NCBI GenBank assembly: GCA_004352715.1
Contig: SCFE01000004.1
Coordinates: forward strand, 1,326,288-1,390,287
DNA length: 64,000 nucleotides
Source: Hofstenia miamia
Lineage: Eukaryota; Xenacoelomorpha; Acoela
Direction of reading: 5' to 3'
Part shown: positions 33,890 to 45,930 of the stretch, in pieces
Layout: each line of letters begins with the position of its first letter
How positions within the stretch are numbered: the first letter of the stretch is position 1
Program-made: the position numbers and the translations under genes
The notes under the pieces: generated by a model
Told to the model about the DNA's origin: nothing
Databases searched by the model: none
Seen by the model: only the letters and a program-made list of their open reading frames with translations

Positions 33890-36800
33890 TATCAACTGAT
33901 TTAGAGTTAGAGTAATATTAAAGTACAAATAACATCTACAGTATGAGGCGTGATAAACAACTGTGAGTAAGCACTGAGAGAGAGAATGTCTACAAAAGCA
34001 GGTAACCTTGTGACATGGGTGATTTAGTTTAACGAATGGCAAGAGAATTGTAATTAATTTGATCGAGCTTGTGAGACAAAAATTATGAGTAAAACCATGA
34101 TTAGAGAATTTCACTGCAAATTCATGGCCAAAGCCGGAGTGCAACATCACAGCCATTGAAATTAATTCAACGATAAGCAATGCCAAGTATCTGATCAGGG
34201 AAGAACCGGACATAAAATCGTAAAATGTTTGTAATTCTGTGGTGAGTATCTTCTTGTACTTTATATAATAAAGATCCGTCATTGGTTTAGGTATTTCCAC
34301 GGATTGTGAGAGATTGTTGATGCGGCTTTGGAATATATTGTAGTATTTATGGTAAAGTTTTTTGTCCTTGAAGGCTATCATTAATGTCATTTTAGAATCT
34401 ACGTCTGAAGTATGAGCTTGACTGTATCTAGCTTTGAGTCTAGGAAAAACAACTTGAAGACTGCTGATAACGAGTTGTGGAAAGTTGTGTTTTTATATAA
34501 AAAGTTAATGTTTTCCATAATTAGTGATTCTGTCATCTTATTGGTTCTGTTTACGCGAGCACTAATCATCGTCACGATTTTGAGGCGTTTAGAGATGTCG
34601 CCATATTTAAACTCTTCTTTCCAGAGGTTCAACCAGATGAGGGCTTTGGCTCTGGCGAATGAGGCATGTTTTTCACTCTTTTGTTCGTGATTTTTTGCTT
34701 GATATCGGTAATTTGAGAGTGGATAGGTTCACCCTTTTTATAGATTGTTTCAGGGGTGTTTTTGCTGTCAATGTATAGGCGATTTTCTTGGTGTCACTCC
34801 TTAAGTATTTTGACTGCTTCTTTGAATAGTGAGTTTTTTTGAATCGACATATGTCGTTGTGATTGTTGAAATATAGTTGTGTGCTGGGAATGTCATTGTA
34901 CACTGGTTTTGTCTTTTTGTCTTTAGTGTAAGGCATTATGATCAGAATGTCAATGATGGTGGGAGGTATGTAGAAAGCGTTTTTGGTAGCCACTTTTCAT
35001 TCCCATTATAGCCAATTTCCATGAGTGGAGGCTATTTCTGCAGTGCTAATGGTAATTGGGTAGTTGATTAGTTGTCTAGGGAGCTCTTCGATGGTTGATA
35101 GGTTGCATGTCCTTTTTAGAGCAATTTTCGAGTTGTTATCTATATTGAAAAGAGCTTTTGCACATTTGACATCAAGATCGGTTTGCTGTATTGGTGCCAT
35201 CAAGCATTCTAATTCTTGTTTTGAGTAAGATTCAATGAAGAAGTGCATTTTGATCATTTCTACGTCAGAAACCTTTGCCTGTTGAAATGTTAAGGGAGTG
35301 ATCCCAATTTCCTTTTCATGGATTCCAAGCTTATTTTGAATGATGATGAGTGAGAGTCTTCCAAAAGGGTTTTTGTAGTTGATGAGCTTGATGATATATT
35401 TTTTGAGGCGATTGATGTTAGTTTGTTTAGCTTTTAATGGGGAGGTTGTTAGGAACATTTCTAATAGCAGGCAGTTTTTGAGTTTGTGAGGTTGAGGAAC
35501 ATTTGCAATTTCAAAAAAAACAGCTTTGTAACTTTGCAGTGTGCCTTTTTAGTTATGGGAGTTGTCATGTGTTATCAGGATGCTGATTAGCCATAACACT
35601 GGGTTTGCTGGGATGTCCAGCATTTGGGATTCTTTGAATAGTTCCTTTCAGTTTTATCTTTAAATCATGTTGCTGTTATGATATGAGAGAGTAGGCATTC
35701 TGTTTCTGTAGAGTACGTGCAGTGAGGACACTCAATTTTGATTTGTGGCCACTGCTCATTGTCGTATTTGTTTGCTTTGAGCTGAATCCAGGGGCTGTGA
35801 ATCTCATTAAAGGCTTGTTGTGATTGACTGAACGAAAATTTACAGCAAATATCAGTAATGGTTGATCTTGTGCAATGTTGTGTCAATTGCTATCCTCTCT
35901 TCTGTTATGATTTTTTGCATAGGTACAATACTGTTCACTAATATATCAATGAATATTAGGTTAGTAATGCTGTTTTTATGTGTCACCACGGATCTGAGAA
36001 GAGTGGATTGGCAAATGATATAAAGTTTTCCAGGTACTCCTGCAAATTGAGAACATTATTATGTATGGTTTCATTTTTTTCTTCAATGTAGATGAATGCA
36101 ATTTTGACGGAGATTGCTTGAGCAGTGACTAGTATTAGTTTGATGCATTGTACCATTTTACTGTCTTCTTTGTCCACTTTCTTTAGAAAGCATATGATCA
36201 TTAAATTGTTCCAATCAATGTTTATTGTTGAGATCTTTTGGCTGGCATGTTTGTTTTTGACAAATTCGTATTCTCTGCTAAGTTCTTCTTTCATCCATTC
36301 ATCATAAAAGATTAGTGTGGTGATTTTTGGGCGTTTTCTCGCCTCTATAATGGTAGGTAAAGCTCCATGGTGAATTTGGTTTTCAGATATGCTTAAGAGT
36401 TCCAATGTGAGACGTTTTGTTTACTCTGACGGATTGTTTGCACTGATGTGTTGAACTCTTCTTGTAGGTATGAAGTAAGGATGGAGGATTTCCCCTTCAA
36501 AGATTGACATTTCCTCAAGGTGTTTTTGTAGCTGGCAGATTGCTTGCTGCTGTGATCAGAGGTTGTTGAACTGACTGTTGATAAGTTCCCAAGGATTTTT
36601 TGTTTGATTGGTATGCGTGAGATAGGAAGGGGTGAGTGTTTCCATTTTTCAAAAGCGCATATGGATGTCACAGAGCTTGAAGTATTTGATGGTAAGTCAG
36701 TGCTAGCTCCTGAATCCGTACCTTTGCAATTAATCTAGTAAAGATTGCAGGATTGGTAGCATCTCAAAATCCGAGTCTGATGCACTTATACTAACTAAGA

Positions 36801-36893
36801 CCTGAGATGCACCTGAGTTTTCTTCATTAGATGAGCTGTTGGTTTTGACTGCTTTGCTCTTTGGAGGAGTGTTTGTCCATTGCTGGCGTTTCA
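33890..36893 (-). pseudogene. Unknown ORF in the env position of gypsy element 1
   Basis: It starts at ATG 36,893 (MKRQQWTNTPPKSK), overlapping the end of pol in another frame, and continues in broken frames for about 3 kb. Open pieces are at 36,671-36,393, 36,405-35,983, 35,886-35,665, 35,458-35,006, 34,993-34,673, 34,632-34,399 and 34,390 onward. The composition is K/N/I/S-rich. One possible Cys/His cluster is seen (IKIECPHCTYSTETECLLSH, about 35,700). A hydrophobic stretch YLALLIVELISMAVML occurs near the end. I find no signal peptide, furin-like site or other clear envelope feature, and I do not recognise the protein. The overlap with pol and the consistent coding look argue that it belonged to the element. 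Confidence 0.5.
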
Positions 36894-37199
36894 TCTTCTA
36901 AAGAAACAATGTTAATATACCATTCATTATAATCAATGTTTTGTTTAGTAGTACAAGTAGGTTGTATATGCATTGGCAATTTAGCATTTTTAGGTTGCTC
37001 AGAATTTTTAGAATTCGGGTTGTCTAGGATTTTAGTTTTTGTTTTTCCTCTATTAGATCTAGTTGGCTTGTATTGTATTGCTAGTTATTATCAGTTTTGA
37101 GGACAGTGAATTCTTTCATGTTGTTTAAGTTGCAGCTTCAATGTTTTTGGCAGTATGTTTAAGGTTTTGAAAATTAGAAATTTTTCTGTTACTGAGTAA

Positions 37200-38480
37200 G
37201 TAGCTATTGTGGGGGAGTACTTTCTTGATTGAAAATGGACCAAACCAATTTGTTGCTAACTTTTGTACTTGCTTTTCAGTGGTAATAACTCCAGTTAAAA
37301 ATTGGTAGACTGTGGTTCACTGTACATGAATTTATATTAGTATCATGTCTGGTGTACTGCACTTTTGGAGGCGTTTAGACAAAAGTTTACTACAGTAATC
37401 ATTGTCTATAGCCTTGTTGTATTCTTTGAAGAGCATGCCTACGGAGGTTGGTGCCTCTTGGCTGAAGACTGCTTGGTAGGGCATCATTTTGGTGGTTGTG
37501 TGGGTTGAGGTGATATAAAGAACTTGATGATGGGTAATACTTCACGCCAGTGTTTGCCTCCTATGTTAGTGGTGGTGGCTCACATGAGTTTGATTAGTGT
37601 CCTATTTAATATTTCGACTCCTCCATTGGCTTGGGGGTGGTGAGCCATAGAGTGATTATGTGTAGTTTTGAGGTGTTTGATTAAGCATTAGAAGAGTTTG
37701 CTTTTGACCTGTGATCAGATTTTCCATAGGTATAAATACACATATCCAGTAATTTATTACTGCTTCAGTGACTGTTTGAGGTTTAATGTTTTTAGTGGAA
37801 TCATTTTGCTGTATTTAATGAAGTTATCCACCATTAGTAGTATGTAAGAGTAACCTTCTTCATCTTTAGATAGCTGTTTGATGTCCACATTTACAATTTC
37901 ATTCATTCTCTCCAAAGTGATTTTTTCCAGTTCAGCATATTAATCTGGGAATCTGGATTTGTTCTGCTGGATGCATGTTGGGCATTTGTTTATTACGTCT
38001 TCAATGGTTTTACAAAGATGTGTGGTGACATCTTTCATGAAATTTTTTAACTAATTCTCTCTTATAGTATTTCAGAAAAGCTATGCGATTTTTGGTTTTG
38101 GAAGCTGCATAGAGGATTCCACTATCTGTGATAATTCAGTTGTATTTCTGGAAGTATTTTGTGGCTAGGGTGTTGTCAATGCTCTTTTTGGTCTCAATGT
38201 TATTAATGATCTATTTTAAGATAATGTCATTGCATTGTGCTTCAGCTATTTTTTCAGGTGTAATTTCTTCTCATATACTTATGGCGAGTATTGGCTGACA
38301 ATTTTTGTCTACATTGATATCTGAGAGTTCTTTGTACTGCATTGATCATATGAAGTTGAAGTTGGATATTTCATGCTCAGGTTTTTTGAGTTCTTGTTGG
38401 TAATGTGGTAGGGCAGTCCAAAGGTCGGCATTGTTGTGGAGTCTCCATTTTCTGTGTGTTATCTAGAAAGAGAAGAAACT
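37200..38480 (-). pseudogene. Gypsy integrase (element 1)
   Basis: The minus strand shows a zinc-binding end (INKCPTCIQQ, about 37,980), a core beginning NEIVNVDIKQLSKDEEGYS and YILLMVDNFIKYSKMIPL (about 37,820-37,900), and AHHPQANGGVEILNRTL (about 37,600-37,650), the usual 'Q.NG..ER.N.TL' block. It is interrupted by stops. The region downstream continues in frame at its end to a stop at about 36,830, overlapping the start of the next ORF. Confidence 0.78.
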
Positions 38481-38500
38481 GAGGTAATTGATCCATCTGG

Positions 38501-39859
38501 CTATGATTGTAAAGCGATTACCAGAATATTTTTAAGCCAGCATAGACTGCTGTTGTCAGTACACACAATGAAAGTCTTTTCTCTGATTAGGAAGTGGTGG
38601 AAGATTTTGAGTGACTCCACCAATGCAATCATTTCCAGTTTTGTTGCTCCATAATTTAGTTTGGAGGTTTGTAATTTTCGTGAGAAGTATTGAATAGGCT
38701 TTTCCTCTCCATTTTGTATGTGGCTGAGTGTTGCTCTGATGGCGACTATGCTGGCATCAGTATCAAAGATGAATGTATCTTTTGAGTTAGAGCAGTTGAG
38801 AGTGGGGATGCTTTTCATGAATTTTTTTAGTTGGTCTTCTTGCACTTTCCAGTTCCACTTGAAGTCTTGTTTCCCTCTTAGTAAATTTGACATGTTAGGG
38901 GTTTTCTCTGCCAGATTGGGCACAAACATGTGATAGTAATTGAACATCTTTTTTGTTCCTTTGTGGCTGGATTTCTTCTATGAGTGCTTTGGCATTATCT
39001 TTGATATTATGTTGCTGTATTTGACTGTTCTCCCAAGGAATGTAACTTTTTTCACTGCAAATTAGCATTTCTTGGAGGTTATTCTTATGCCTGCAGTGTA
39101 GAGCAGTGTCAGGATTTTGTTGAGTTTGATACAGTGTTCCTCCACAGTTGTTGAGGATATAAGGACGTTGTCAAAATAAGCTGTGATGCCATCTTCCAGT
39201 GTTGTTTTTTCATTTAGTAGTACCTTTGTTATGTACTGCTCGAGTGTTGCCAGAGCATTGCAGAGGCTGAATTCTATGTATAGCCACTCAAATAGCCCAT
39301 AAATTGGGATAAATGCCGTTTTTTATATCAGATTCTTTCATAAGTACTTGCCTGTAGGCTTTACAGAGATTGATCATGGAGAAGATTTTATATTATGCAG
39401 CATTGTAGAAAATTTCGTCTATGAGGGGAAGGGGATACACGTCCTTCTTTGTAACCTCATTTAGCATACAGAAGTCAATGCATAGATGGTATTTGTCTTC
39501 TTGTTTGACAAACACTGTTGCTGAGGCATATGGGCTCTTGCTTTTTCTGGTGATGTGTTTTTGCGAAATTCCGTAATGGTACACATATATTCTTCTTTTA
39601 AGTAATGAGACACTCTGTGACATTGTTGGAAGATGGGTTTTTTGGAGGTCATATTTATTTCATGTTTGACTCTGATAACTTTGATCATACTGATTTCACT
39701 GTGGTTGAATATCCCTGCATTACTTTGTAGAACAGCATTAATCATTTCTATTCGATGGTTGGTTAGATGATGATGAGTTTCTCTGGATATGATTGGAGCA
39801 CCATTACTTTCATTTGTTGTATTTGTTGTGTTGCACATTAAGAGTTTGTAGGTTTTCAT
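38501..39859 (-). pseudogene. Gypsy reverse transcriptase and RNase H (element 1)
   Basis: The minus-strand order is: linker VKHEINMTSKKPIFQQ; RT fingers and palm SPYASATVFVKQED and CIDFCMLNE, then YPLPLIDEIF; catalytic box AYFDNVLISS at about 39,160-39,180, where the usual YxDD reads YFDN; then thumb, VPNLAEKTPNM; and RNase H FIFDTDASIVAIRATLS with YFSRKLQTSKLNYGATKLEM and VCTDNSSLCWL. RNase H runs in one open frame (38,501-38,947). The Asp-to-Asn change in YFDN (GAC to AAC) would remove a metal ligand. The family assignment to Ty3/gypsy is firm; the clade is not determined. Confidence 0.82.
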
Positions 39860-39870
39860 GACGAATTTGA

Positions 39871-40687
39871 ACTAGAGTTGTTAAAAATCAATTTATTAAA
39901 GGGGAATTATTTCTAATCACAGATCAATCTGAAAGAATCGTGGAGAAAATAAATGTCAAAAGGTACCAAATCTAAATTTGATTTCTTCTTTCTTGAGGAT
40001 AAGAAAACGTTGACTGCTGTATTGACATCCAGATGCCATTGAAGGTAAATAAAAACAAAGTATAACATGCAAAAAATAAGAAATAATGTGTAAAAAGACC
40101 ATTAAACATTACAAAATCGAGAAAACGAGGCATAAAATGCTAGAAATACGGAAGTATTATTTGAATATACAATATATAATAATCGAATTTAAGTGTATGC
40201 ACGTTTTTCTTTCTCGTCTTTGAAAGGCTGTACTTCTACTGCCATGAAAATTTCACCTTTTTCAATACCTATGACGAAAAGATGACTTCATTTTAACATA
40301 TTATTCAGTTTTTACAAAAATTGACATATATATATATTTTAAAGACGTAATCAATATTATTTTTAGACGAATTTCAAAAATTCGCTTGAAAAACTATATA
40401 TTTATCATTTTTTCTTTTGTACCAGAGGTAGTGATTAATAAATCGCATCAATTTACATAAATGTATAAATCGGGAAAAACGAAACTAACAAAAATTGTTG
40501 TGATAATAATTGAGATTTTTCCAACTTGCGAAAAATATTTTTGTGCATAGAATGAATTCTACTATCACATGATTTTAAAATATTTTATTTAATAGTGATA
40601 ATGTCTAAATTGATTTGGAATTCAATGCTTATAAAATTTGTTCATTAATTAGTTGGTTACATTTTGACATTTGAATAATGTGATATA
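39871..40687. other. No gene recognised
   Basis: AT-rich sequence between gypsy element 1 and the next mariner end. Confidence 0.5.
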
Positions 40688-40903
40688 CAGGGTGGCTATA
40701 AAGTCATGAAAGAGAGTAAACTGGTATATTTACTTTTAAAAAGCAAACGAATAATTCCAAATAAATATATTTAATTGACAACATTTTGGAATCTATGTTT
40801 ATATAATAACTGTTCGATGTGTGCACCGCACCTTGTCTTCACTGCCTCAGAAAGTGACAAACTTTGTCTTCAGGAAATCTGTGACACACCTTCTATTGTG
40901 AGG
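40688..40903 (-). mobile_element. Mariner-type 3' end fragment
   Basis: Begins TA/CAGGGTGGCTATAAAGTCAT. On the minus strand it encodes the tail of a transposase (SEAVKTRCGAHIEQLL), the usual mariner C-terminal pattern. It is cut where the CCGGCC-rich MITE begins. Confidence 0.6.
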
Positions 40904-41805
40904 CAAAGATGGAATCGGCTACCGGTGAGCCAGATCGGCAATTAACTGGCACGCAGCCACTTTTAAATTTCTTGAAAGGCCTGTAAAATTATCGGCCGTT
41001 TACCGGCCAAAATGATAAAAAAATTCTTGTTTGATCTTATAAAGAGAGAATTCCTATAAGAATCTAAATTCAAAAAACGTTTGTAGTTTCAGCAATCTTC
41101 AGTTTTGCCATTAGAATGATAATTAAATGTACTTTCTGGAATTTCAGTAATTTACTATGATTTGAATTGTTCACTGGATTTTGAAAAGTTAATTTGACTT
41201 CAGTTTTTATGGAACTTAGTAATAATTTTTGACAGAAGCTGTTTATAATTTTAGAGCCATCATAGAAATTAAGCAACTTGAACGCTTGTATTTTTCTAAT
41301 ATTGGAGGGGAAGCTCAAAATAAATTTTAAAGCTTTTCGGTTGCAAAGACATTCAAACACAATGTCAGTTGACACATCCTACTAATGGAGTAATTATGTT
41401 TGGCTTTAATGAAAAAAATTATAAATATATGTATATGGGTACTTGTAAATTATTCAATGCTAGCTGAGGTCAAATCCCACAGCAATATGAAACATAATGA
41501 TTGATAAGGCTGCTCCCCTAGCTTTATGTAATTTAACTATCATAAAAAATATACTAACTAAGCAACATTAAATGTTCCCAATTTATATTCACGGGAAGTG
41601 AAAGCTGATTAAAGTTATACAAAGAGTTGATATATAGAAAATATCAAAATTGTGTTTTGCTAGAAATATAGTTTTAATAGTTTGAAAATTTTATATATCC
41701 AAAATCCAATATATATATATATATATATAGAATACACCTGCATATATTAAATATAAAATGCAAAAAAATGTACCAACCGGCCGGTTTTAACTCTTGCCGA
41801 CCATG
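40904..41805. mobile_element. CCGGCC-rich hAT-type MITE, copy 1 (truncated at one end)
   Basis: Shares its whole course with 43,861-44,845: start CAAAGATGGAATCGGCTACC, then CGGCCGTTTACCGGCCAAAA, and near the end AACCGGCCGGTTTTAACTCT. It stops about 40 bp short of the terminus seen in copy 2. A (TA)n run is at 41,709-41,729. The 101-codon frame at 41,070-41,375 is not shared with copy 2 and is not called. Confidence 0.78.
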
Positions 41806-41816
41806 CCACTCATTCC

Positions 41817-41837
41817 CCACCAGTGGACCACTGGTGG
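41817..41837. repeat. 21-bp palindrome of the CCACCAGTGG family
   Basis: CCACCAGTGG joined by one A to its inverse CCACTGGTGG. The same string occurs at 45,935-45,955, and looser versions at 46,541-46,680 and 62,059-62,130. Confidence 0.9.
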
Positions 41838-42264
41838 AGGCTATATGGGTTGCACCGTAAAACTATTTTTTCTATCTAAAGTGTTTATTAGCTTGAAAAA
41901 ATTAACTCATTTTGAAAATTTTATGAAGTTTAACCCTATTTTACCTGGGCTTTTTAGTGGCAGATGATTTCAGCTGAAAAACAGCAATAAATTTATATAA
42001 AAAGCTAAATTCCATAATAATAATAAATTGCTGTTTGATAAAAAACAAAGTATTAAGCGTGAACCTGGCACCAACTAAGGCTAGCGCTAATGTTAGCTAA
42101 AAGATTCAAATAAATATTGGCAATATAATTGTCTCTTGATAATATAGAAATGTTGCAAAAAGTATTGCACACTTTTGATTTATTGATTTGAAATATTTTT
42201 GCAAATTAACTTAAAGTATCTCACTATTCATATTATGTCGTCGCTGATCGGAAAGAGCTTGCAA

Positions 42265-42459
42265 GGATTTTCAAAAAATTTTTCCCAATGTCGATTTTTC
42301 TACAGAAAAATTGAAAGTGTCTATTTCAAACACGTTTTACACCAAAACATATTAATCTATAAAACCATCTACAAACAATAATTTATTGCTGACTAAGCTA
42401 TCTTGTTTAAATCGTGCTAATTCACTTTGTTGTAAATCATGTAATGAATTTGTAAGTTG
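42265..42459. repeat. Dispersed repeat, copy 2
   Basis: Matches 10,990-11,185. It ends at the target site of the hAT element that begins at 42,460. Confidence 0.7.
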
Positions 42460-42914
42460 CAGGGGTGTTTTTAAGGGGCGCTTAGCTCTCTCAGTTTTGA
42501 TATCAAGTCCCCCCAGTTTTAATTTCAAAATATTTTTTTATGTATATTGGATAAGATGATATAAAGTCTACTAATTTTTTTGTAGAATTGATTGCTTTGA
42601 ACAATGCGCTAAAAGGAAGTATTTCAAGTTTTTTTCTTACAAAATATTTTAACTGTTCATTATCTTTGATTATCATTTATCAACCAATCACAATCAGAAT
42701 TTTTAACAAATCAGATATCTTGAAATGTTTATATCTGTGTAATCCTTGATTGTCTTAATTCACTTGTCTTGCTAGTTTGTTACAGTTCGTGGCTTATCAA
42801 GGTTGGGTGGTATGCCACTGCTTGAAAGTTATTTTGTTATTTTTGTTGGTATTATATGGAAATTTCACTTAATTTATTTTTCAATTTTTAGAGAAATTTA
42901 TTTTGTGGTGATTA

Positions 42915-43565
42915 TGGACAAATTTATTGCTAGCAGTGATAATCATATTACTTCAGGATCATCACAAAATTGTGACATTAGTAATTTTTATGAATTGCCT
43001 GTCCAACTGCCAGATATTCCAAACAATATTGCACAACACTTTGATGACATAATGCACCAACCTTGTCTTCAAAAATTTCCAAAAACTCTATTTGTTATCA
43101 AAATTAATCATTCAATACAAGCATAAATTTTCTCAATGTTGATGTGATGAAATTTTTTGCAAAACACTTTCAAATTAGAGATGATATTTCATCCGAAGCA
43201 TACGTGTTGAAAAACATTGTGAAATTGCAATCAAAAGAGATTCAAAATATTATTGAATTAATAAATTTAATGTATTCAAAAGAAATTACCCATCACTATC
43301 AAAACTTTTTCCGTTTGCACTTACTATACCTGTTGCAAATGTTTCTTGTGAACGATATTTTTCGACAATGCATCAAACAAGAAACTTTCTAAGAACTACT
43401 TTGAAGGAGAAACGTGCAAGGTCATTGGCGCTGATTTCTATTGAAAAAGAATTAGCAAGAGATATTGATTTTGAAGGTTGTGTCAATATTTCTGCAAAAA
43501 CGAATTGCCTGCGCGACTCCATTGGAAAAAATCAGAAACGAAAGACATCTCTCTTGTTGATTTAA
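42915..43565 (+). pseudogene. hAT transposase remnant (ends retained, core deleted)
   Basis: The N-terminus MDKFIASSDNHITSGSS and NFYELPVQLPDIP begins at 42,915; the preceding 37 codons of that frame look like leader sequence. After a stop and frameshifts, the C-terminal dimerisation (hATC) domain is clear. FPFALTIPVANVSCERYFST (about 43,312-43,371) leads to FLRTTLKEKRARSLALISIE and KELARDIDFEG, ending at 43,565. The catalytic DDE core and most of the middle are missing. The pattern is that of the ZMYM/TTF-type hAT group, which is inference from the hATC motif. Confidence 0.75.
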
Positions 43566-43860
43566 AATTACTCTTGATTGTGATTTGATTATTATTTTTG
43601 GCAATATATATGCTTTATATCTCAAGGGTGCAAATTAAATTTTATGCATTTATTGTTTTGTTTTTGTCAATTATATACTTTGCTTTCCTTTAAAATAATT
43701 TTGTATATTTTGGAATAAAGTGTTTAATTTTTTTACATTATAATTGTTATTGTTGTCTAAGATGATTGATGTGGCAAAGTGCATTGCAAAGTAATTCAAA
43801 TTACATTTTTAAAATTATTATCTATTTACGTTATATGCCCTTAGTTTTTAGACTGTGAAC

Positions 43861-44657
43861 CAGAGATGGAACCGGCTGCCGGCAATTTACCGGCCTGCAG
43901 CCGCTTTTAAATTTCATTACAGGCTGGTAAAATTACCGGCCGTTTACCGGCCAAAATTATAAAAAATATTCTTGTTTTATCTTATAAAAAGGGAATACTT
44001 TGTTTAGTTTGGGAGGAATTTCTATGAAAATCTAAAGTTCGAAAAAAAATTTATAGTATGAGCAATTTACAGTACTGCAATTCGAATAATAATTACATTT
44101 ACATTCTGGAATCTCTTCTAATTTTTGCTACAAACGGAGTTGTTCTGCTTTTTGATAAGGTAATTTTACTTCAGTTTTCTATGTAACTTACTAATAATAT
44201 TAAAAGAACCTGTTTATAATACTGAAAATATAATGTATAAGATTTACGCTTGAAATTTGAGAGACCTCATTCAAATAAAGCAACTGGAATCCTTTTATTT
44301 TAATAATATTGGAAGGGGACGCTCAAAATAAATTTTGAAGGATGCAGAAAGACATTCAGATACAAACGAGCAATTATATTTAGTTTTATCGAAATATTAC
44401 TTAAATTTTATTTGTCTACTTATAAGTGATTCAATGCTAAGCGGGGTCAATGTTTTATATATTTTAATTATTATGCAAAGTAAACTAACTAAATAATAAC
44501 TAAAATGTTCACAATTTCTCATTCACTGAAAGTTAAAACAGGTGATTAAAGTTATTGAAAATATCAAAATTGTGCTTTGCTAGAAATATAGTTATAATAG
44601 ATTGAAATTTGCGTATTGCAGTATCAGCTCTATGCATCGCCATGTGTAAAACAGCTC

Positions 44658-44723
<66 letters not shown>

Positions 44724-44845
44724 TTGCATAGATTAAATATACAATGTAAATATAATTTACCGGCCGAAAACCGGCCGGCCGGTATTAGCTGTTGCCGGCC
44801 AACTACCGGCCCCGGCCTTAAAATTTCCGGCCGGTTCCAACTCTG
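43861..44845. mobile_element. CCGGCC-rich hAT-type MITE, copy 2, with perfect 8-bp target duplication
   Basis: Starts CAGAGATGGAACCGGC; the inverted end is CAGAGTTGGAACCGGC. It is flanked on both sides by CTGTGAAC (43,853-43,860 and 44,846-44,853). The terminal 80 bp at each side are packed with CCGG/GGCC strings, while the middle is AT-rich and holds a (TA)n run at 44,660-44,722. No protein. Confidence 0.92.
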
Positions 44846-44862
44846 CTGTGAACACGCCCCAG

Positions 44863-45930
44863 ATCAGTTGAATTATCACACAACACCTATTTTTAAAGAA
44901 ATCAATTTAGTTTTCCTCCGCTCAGTGGTGTGCAAATAAAATGATTCAAAGTTCTTGAGATGATTATATTTATTGATTAGATTTTCCAATATGGACCTTA
45001 CATAATTTCATTTAATTACAAGGGTATCACAACCCATTTTTATCATAGTGTCCATCAAAGCTTGGTTCGTTATCCGTTTACTAGAAACCCAGAAAGTGTT
45101 AAGTCAGATTGATTAAATTGAATGGATGCAGATAACCAGATAAAACAAGAGGAAATGTACTCCAAACTCAATCACGGTCAATAGCATTTACTACAATATC
45201 ACCATAACCTACTAGTTGATTATTTATAAACTCACAATTAATAAACAGATTAATTTCAACTTATTTTGAGAAATATATAAAAGTTTAAAATCTACAATAA
45301 TTTAATTGAAAATAAGAAAATGAACAATGATGACCGGTCCAATAACCCATTAACAAAGAAACACTGAAAGTCTGAATTCAGGAATGAAGAAGTGAACAAT
45401 CATTCTAAAATGTGTTTTTGCAACGGCATCTCTTTAAAATACTCAATCGTGAAAAATGTGTTGGCTGATAGAAAAATCACATAGTTTTCCTCTTAAATTT
45501 GTACAGTTGGCGAAAAAGTTTGCAGGCTTTCAAATAATTTCGCAGATGCTGCATTAAACCATACTGTAAGATGATTACCTACTAAATTAACAACTCAACA
45601 GTCTCTCTATTCTAATGAAGCATTGGGTGGCAACTTTAAAACTTTAGCAAGAGAGATTCAGGCAATTTTTTAGGAGATAACTATAGACACAGCAGCAAGA
45701 TATACTTTAAGAAATATATTTTGTAGGATTTTTTTTACCGTCATTGGATTCATCTAACTATTATAAAAAATGCATGTATTTCTAAATAAATCCAAAAGAA
45801 CATGTTTCATGTATTTAACACTATTTTACGTGGGAAGTGCAGTTTGAACCCCTCCATATTTTTAGATATAACTGAGACCTTTTTTTATAAAATAAGCTAT
45901 CATTCTATGATAGTGGAATTGCAGCCAGTA
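44863..45930. other. No gene recognised
   Basis: AT-rich, without convincing frames or repeats. Confidence 0.5.

Larger units (their letters stand above)
33888..39870 (-). mobile_element. Ty3/gypsy element 1, 5'-truncated, minus strand
   Basis: On the minus strand: a linker to RT (from 39,859), reverse transcriptase, RNase H, integrase, and then a further 3 kb of coding-like sequence to about 33,900. Gag and protease are missing at the 39.87-kb side and no 5' LTR was found. The last 250 bp (33,888-34,145) end in ...GATACTACA next to a (TA)n run and might be a 3' LTR, but there is no second copy to prove it. The element is interrupted by frameshifts and stops. Confidence 0.8.
42460..44862 (+). 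mobile_element. hAT element remnant, interrupted by a MITE
   Basis: The left end is CAGGGGTGTTTTTAAGGG; the inverted right end is CTGGGGCGTGTTCACAG. The flanking 8-mers GTAAGTTG and ATCAGTTG agree in 6 of 8 positions, as an aged hAT target duplication would. The interior keeps the first and last parts of a transposase on the plus strand. Another element (43,861-44,845) sits 17 bp inside the right end. Confidence 0.72.

Noticed and set aside
33821-34390. Envelope glycoprotein call for the last ORF piece of gypsy element 1
   Set aside because: One hydrophobic stretch is not enough; no signal peptide or cleavage site is visible and part of the frame may be LTR.
41070-41375. 101-codon minus-strand frame in the CCGGCC-rich MITE
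   Set aside because: The related copy at 43,861-44,845 has no matching frame, so it is a chance ORF.
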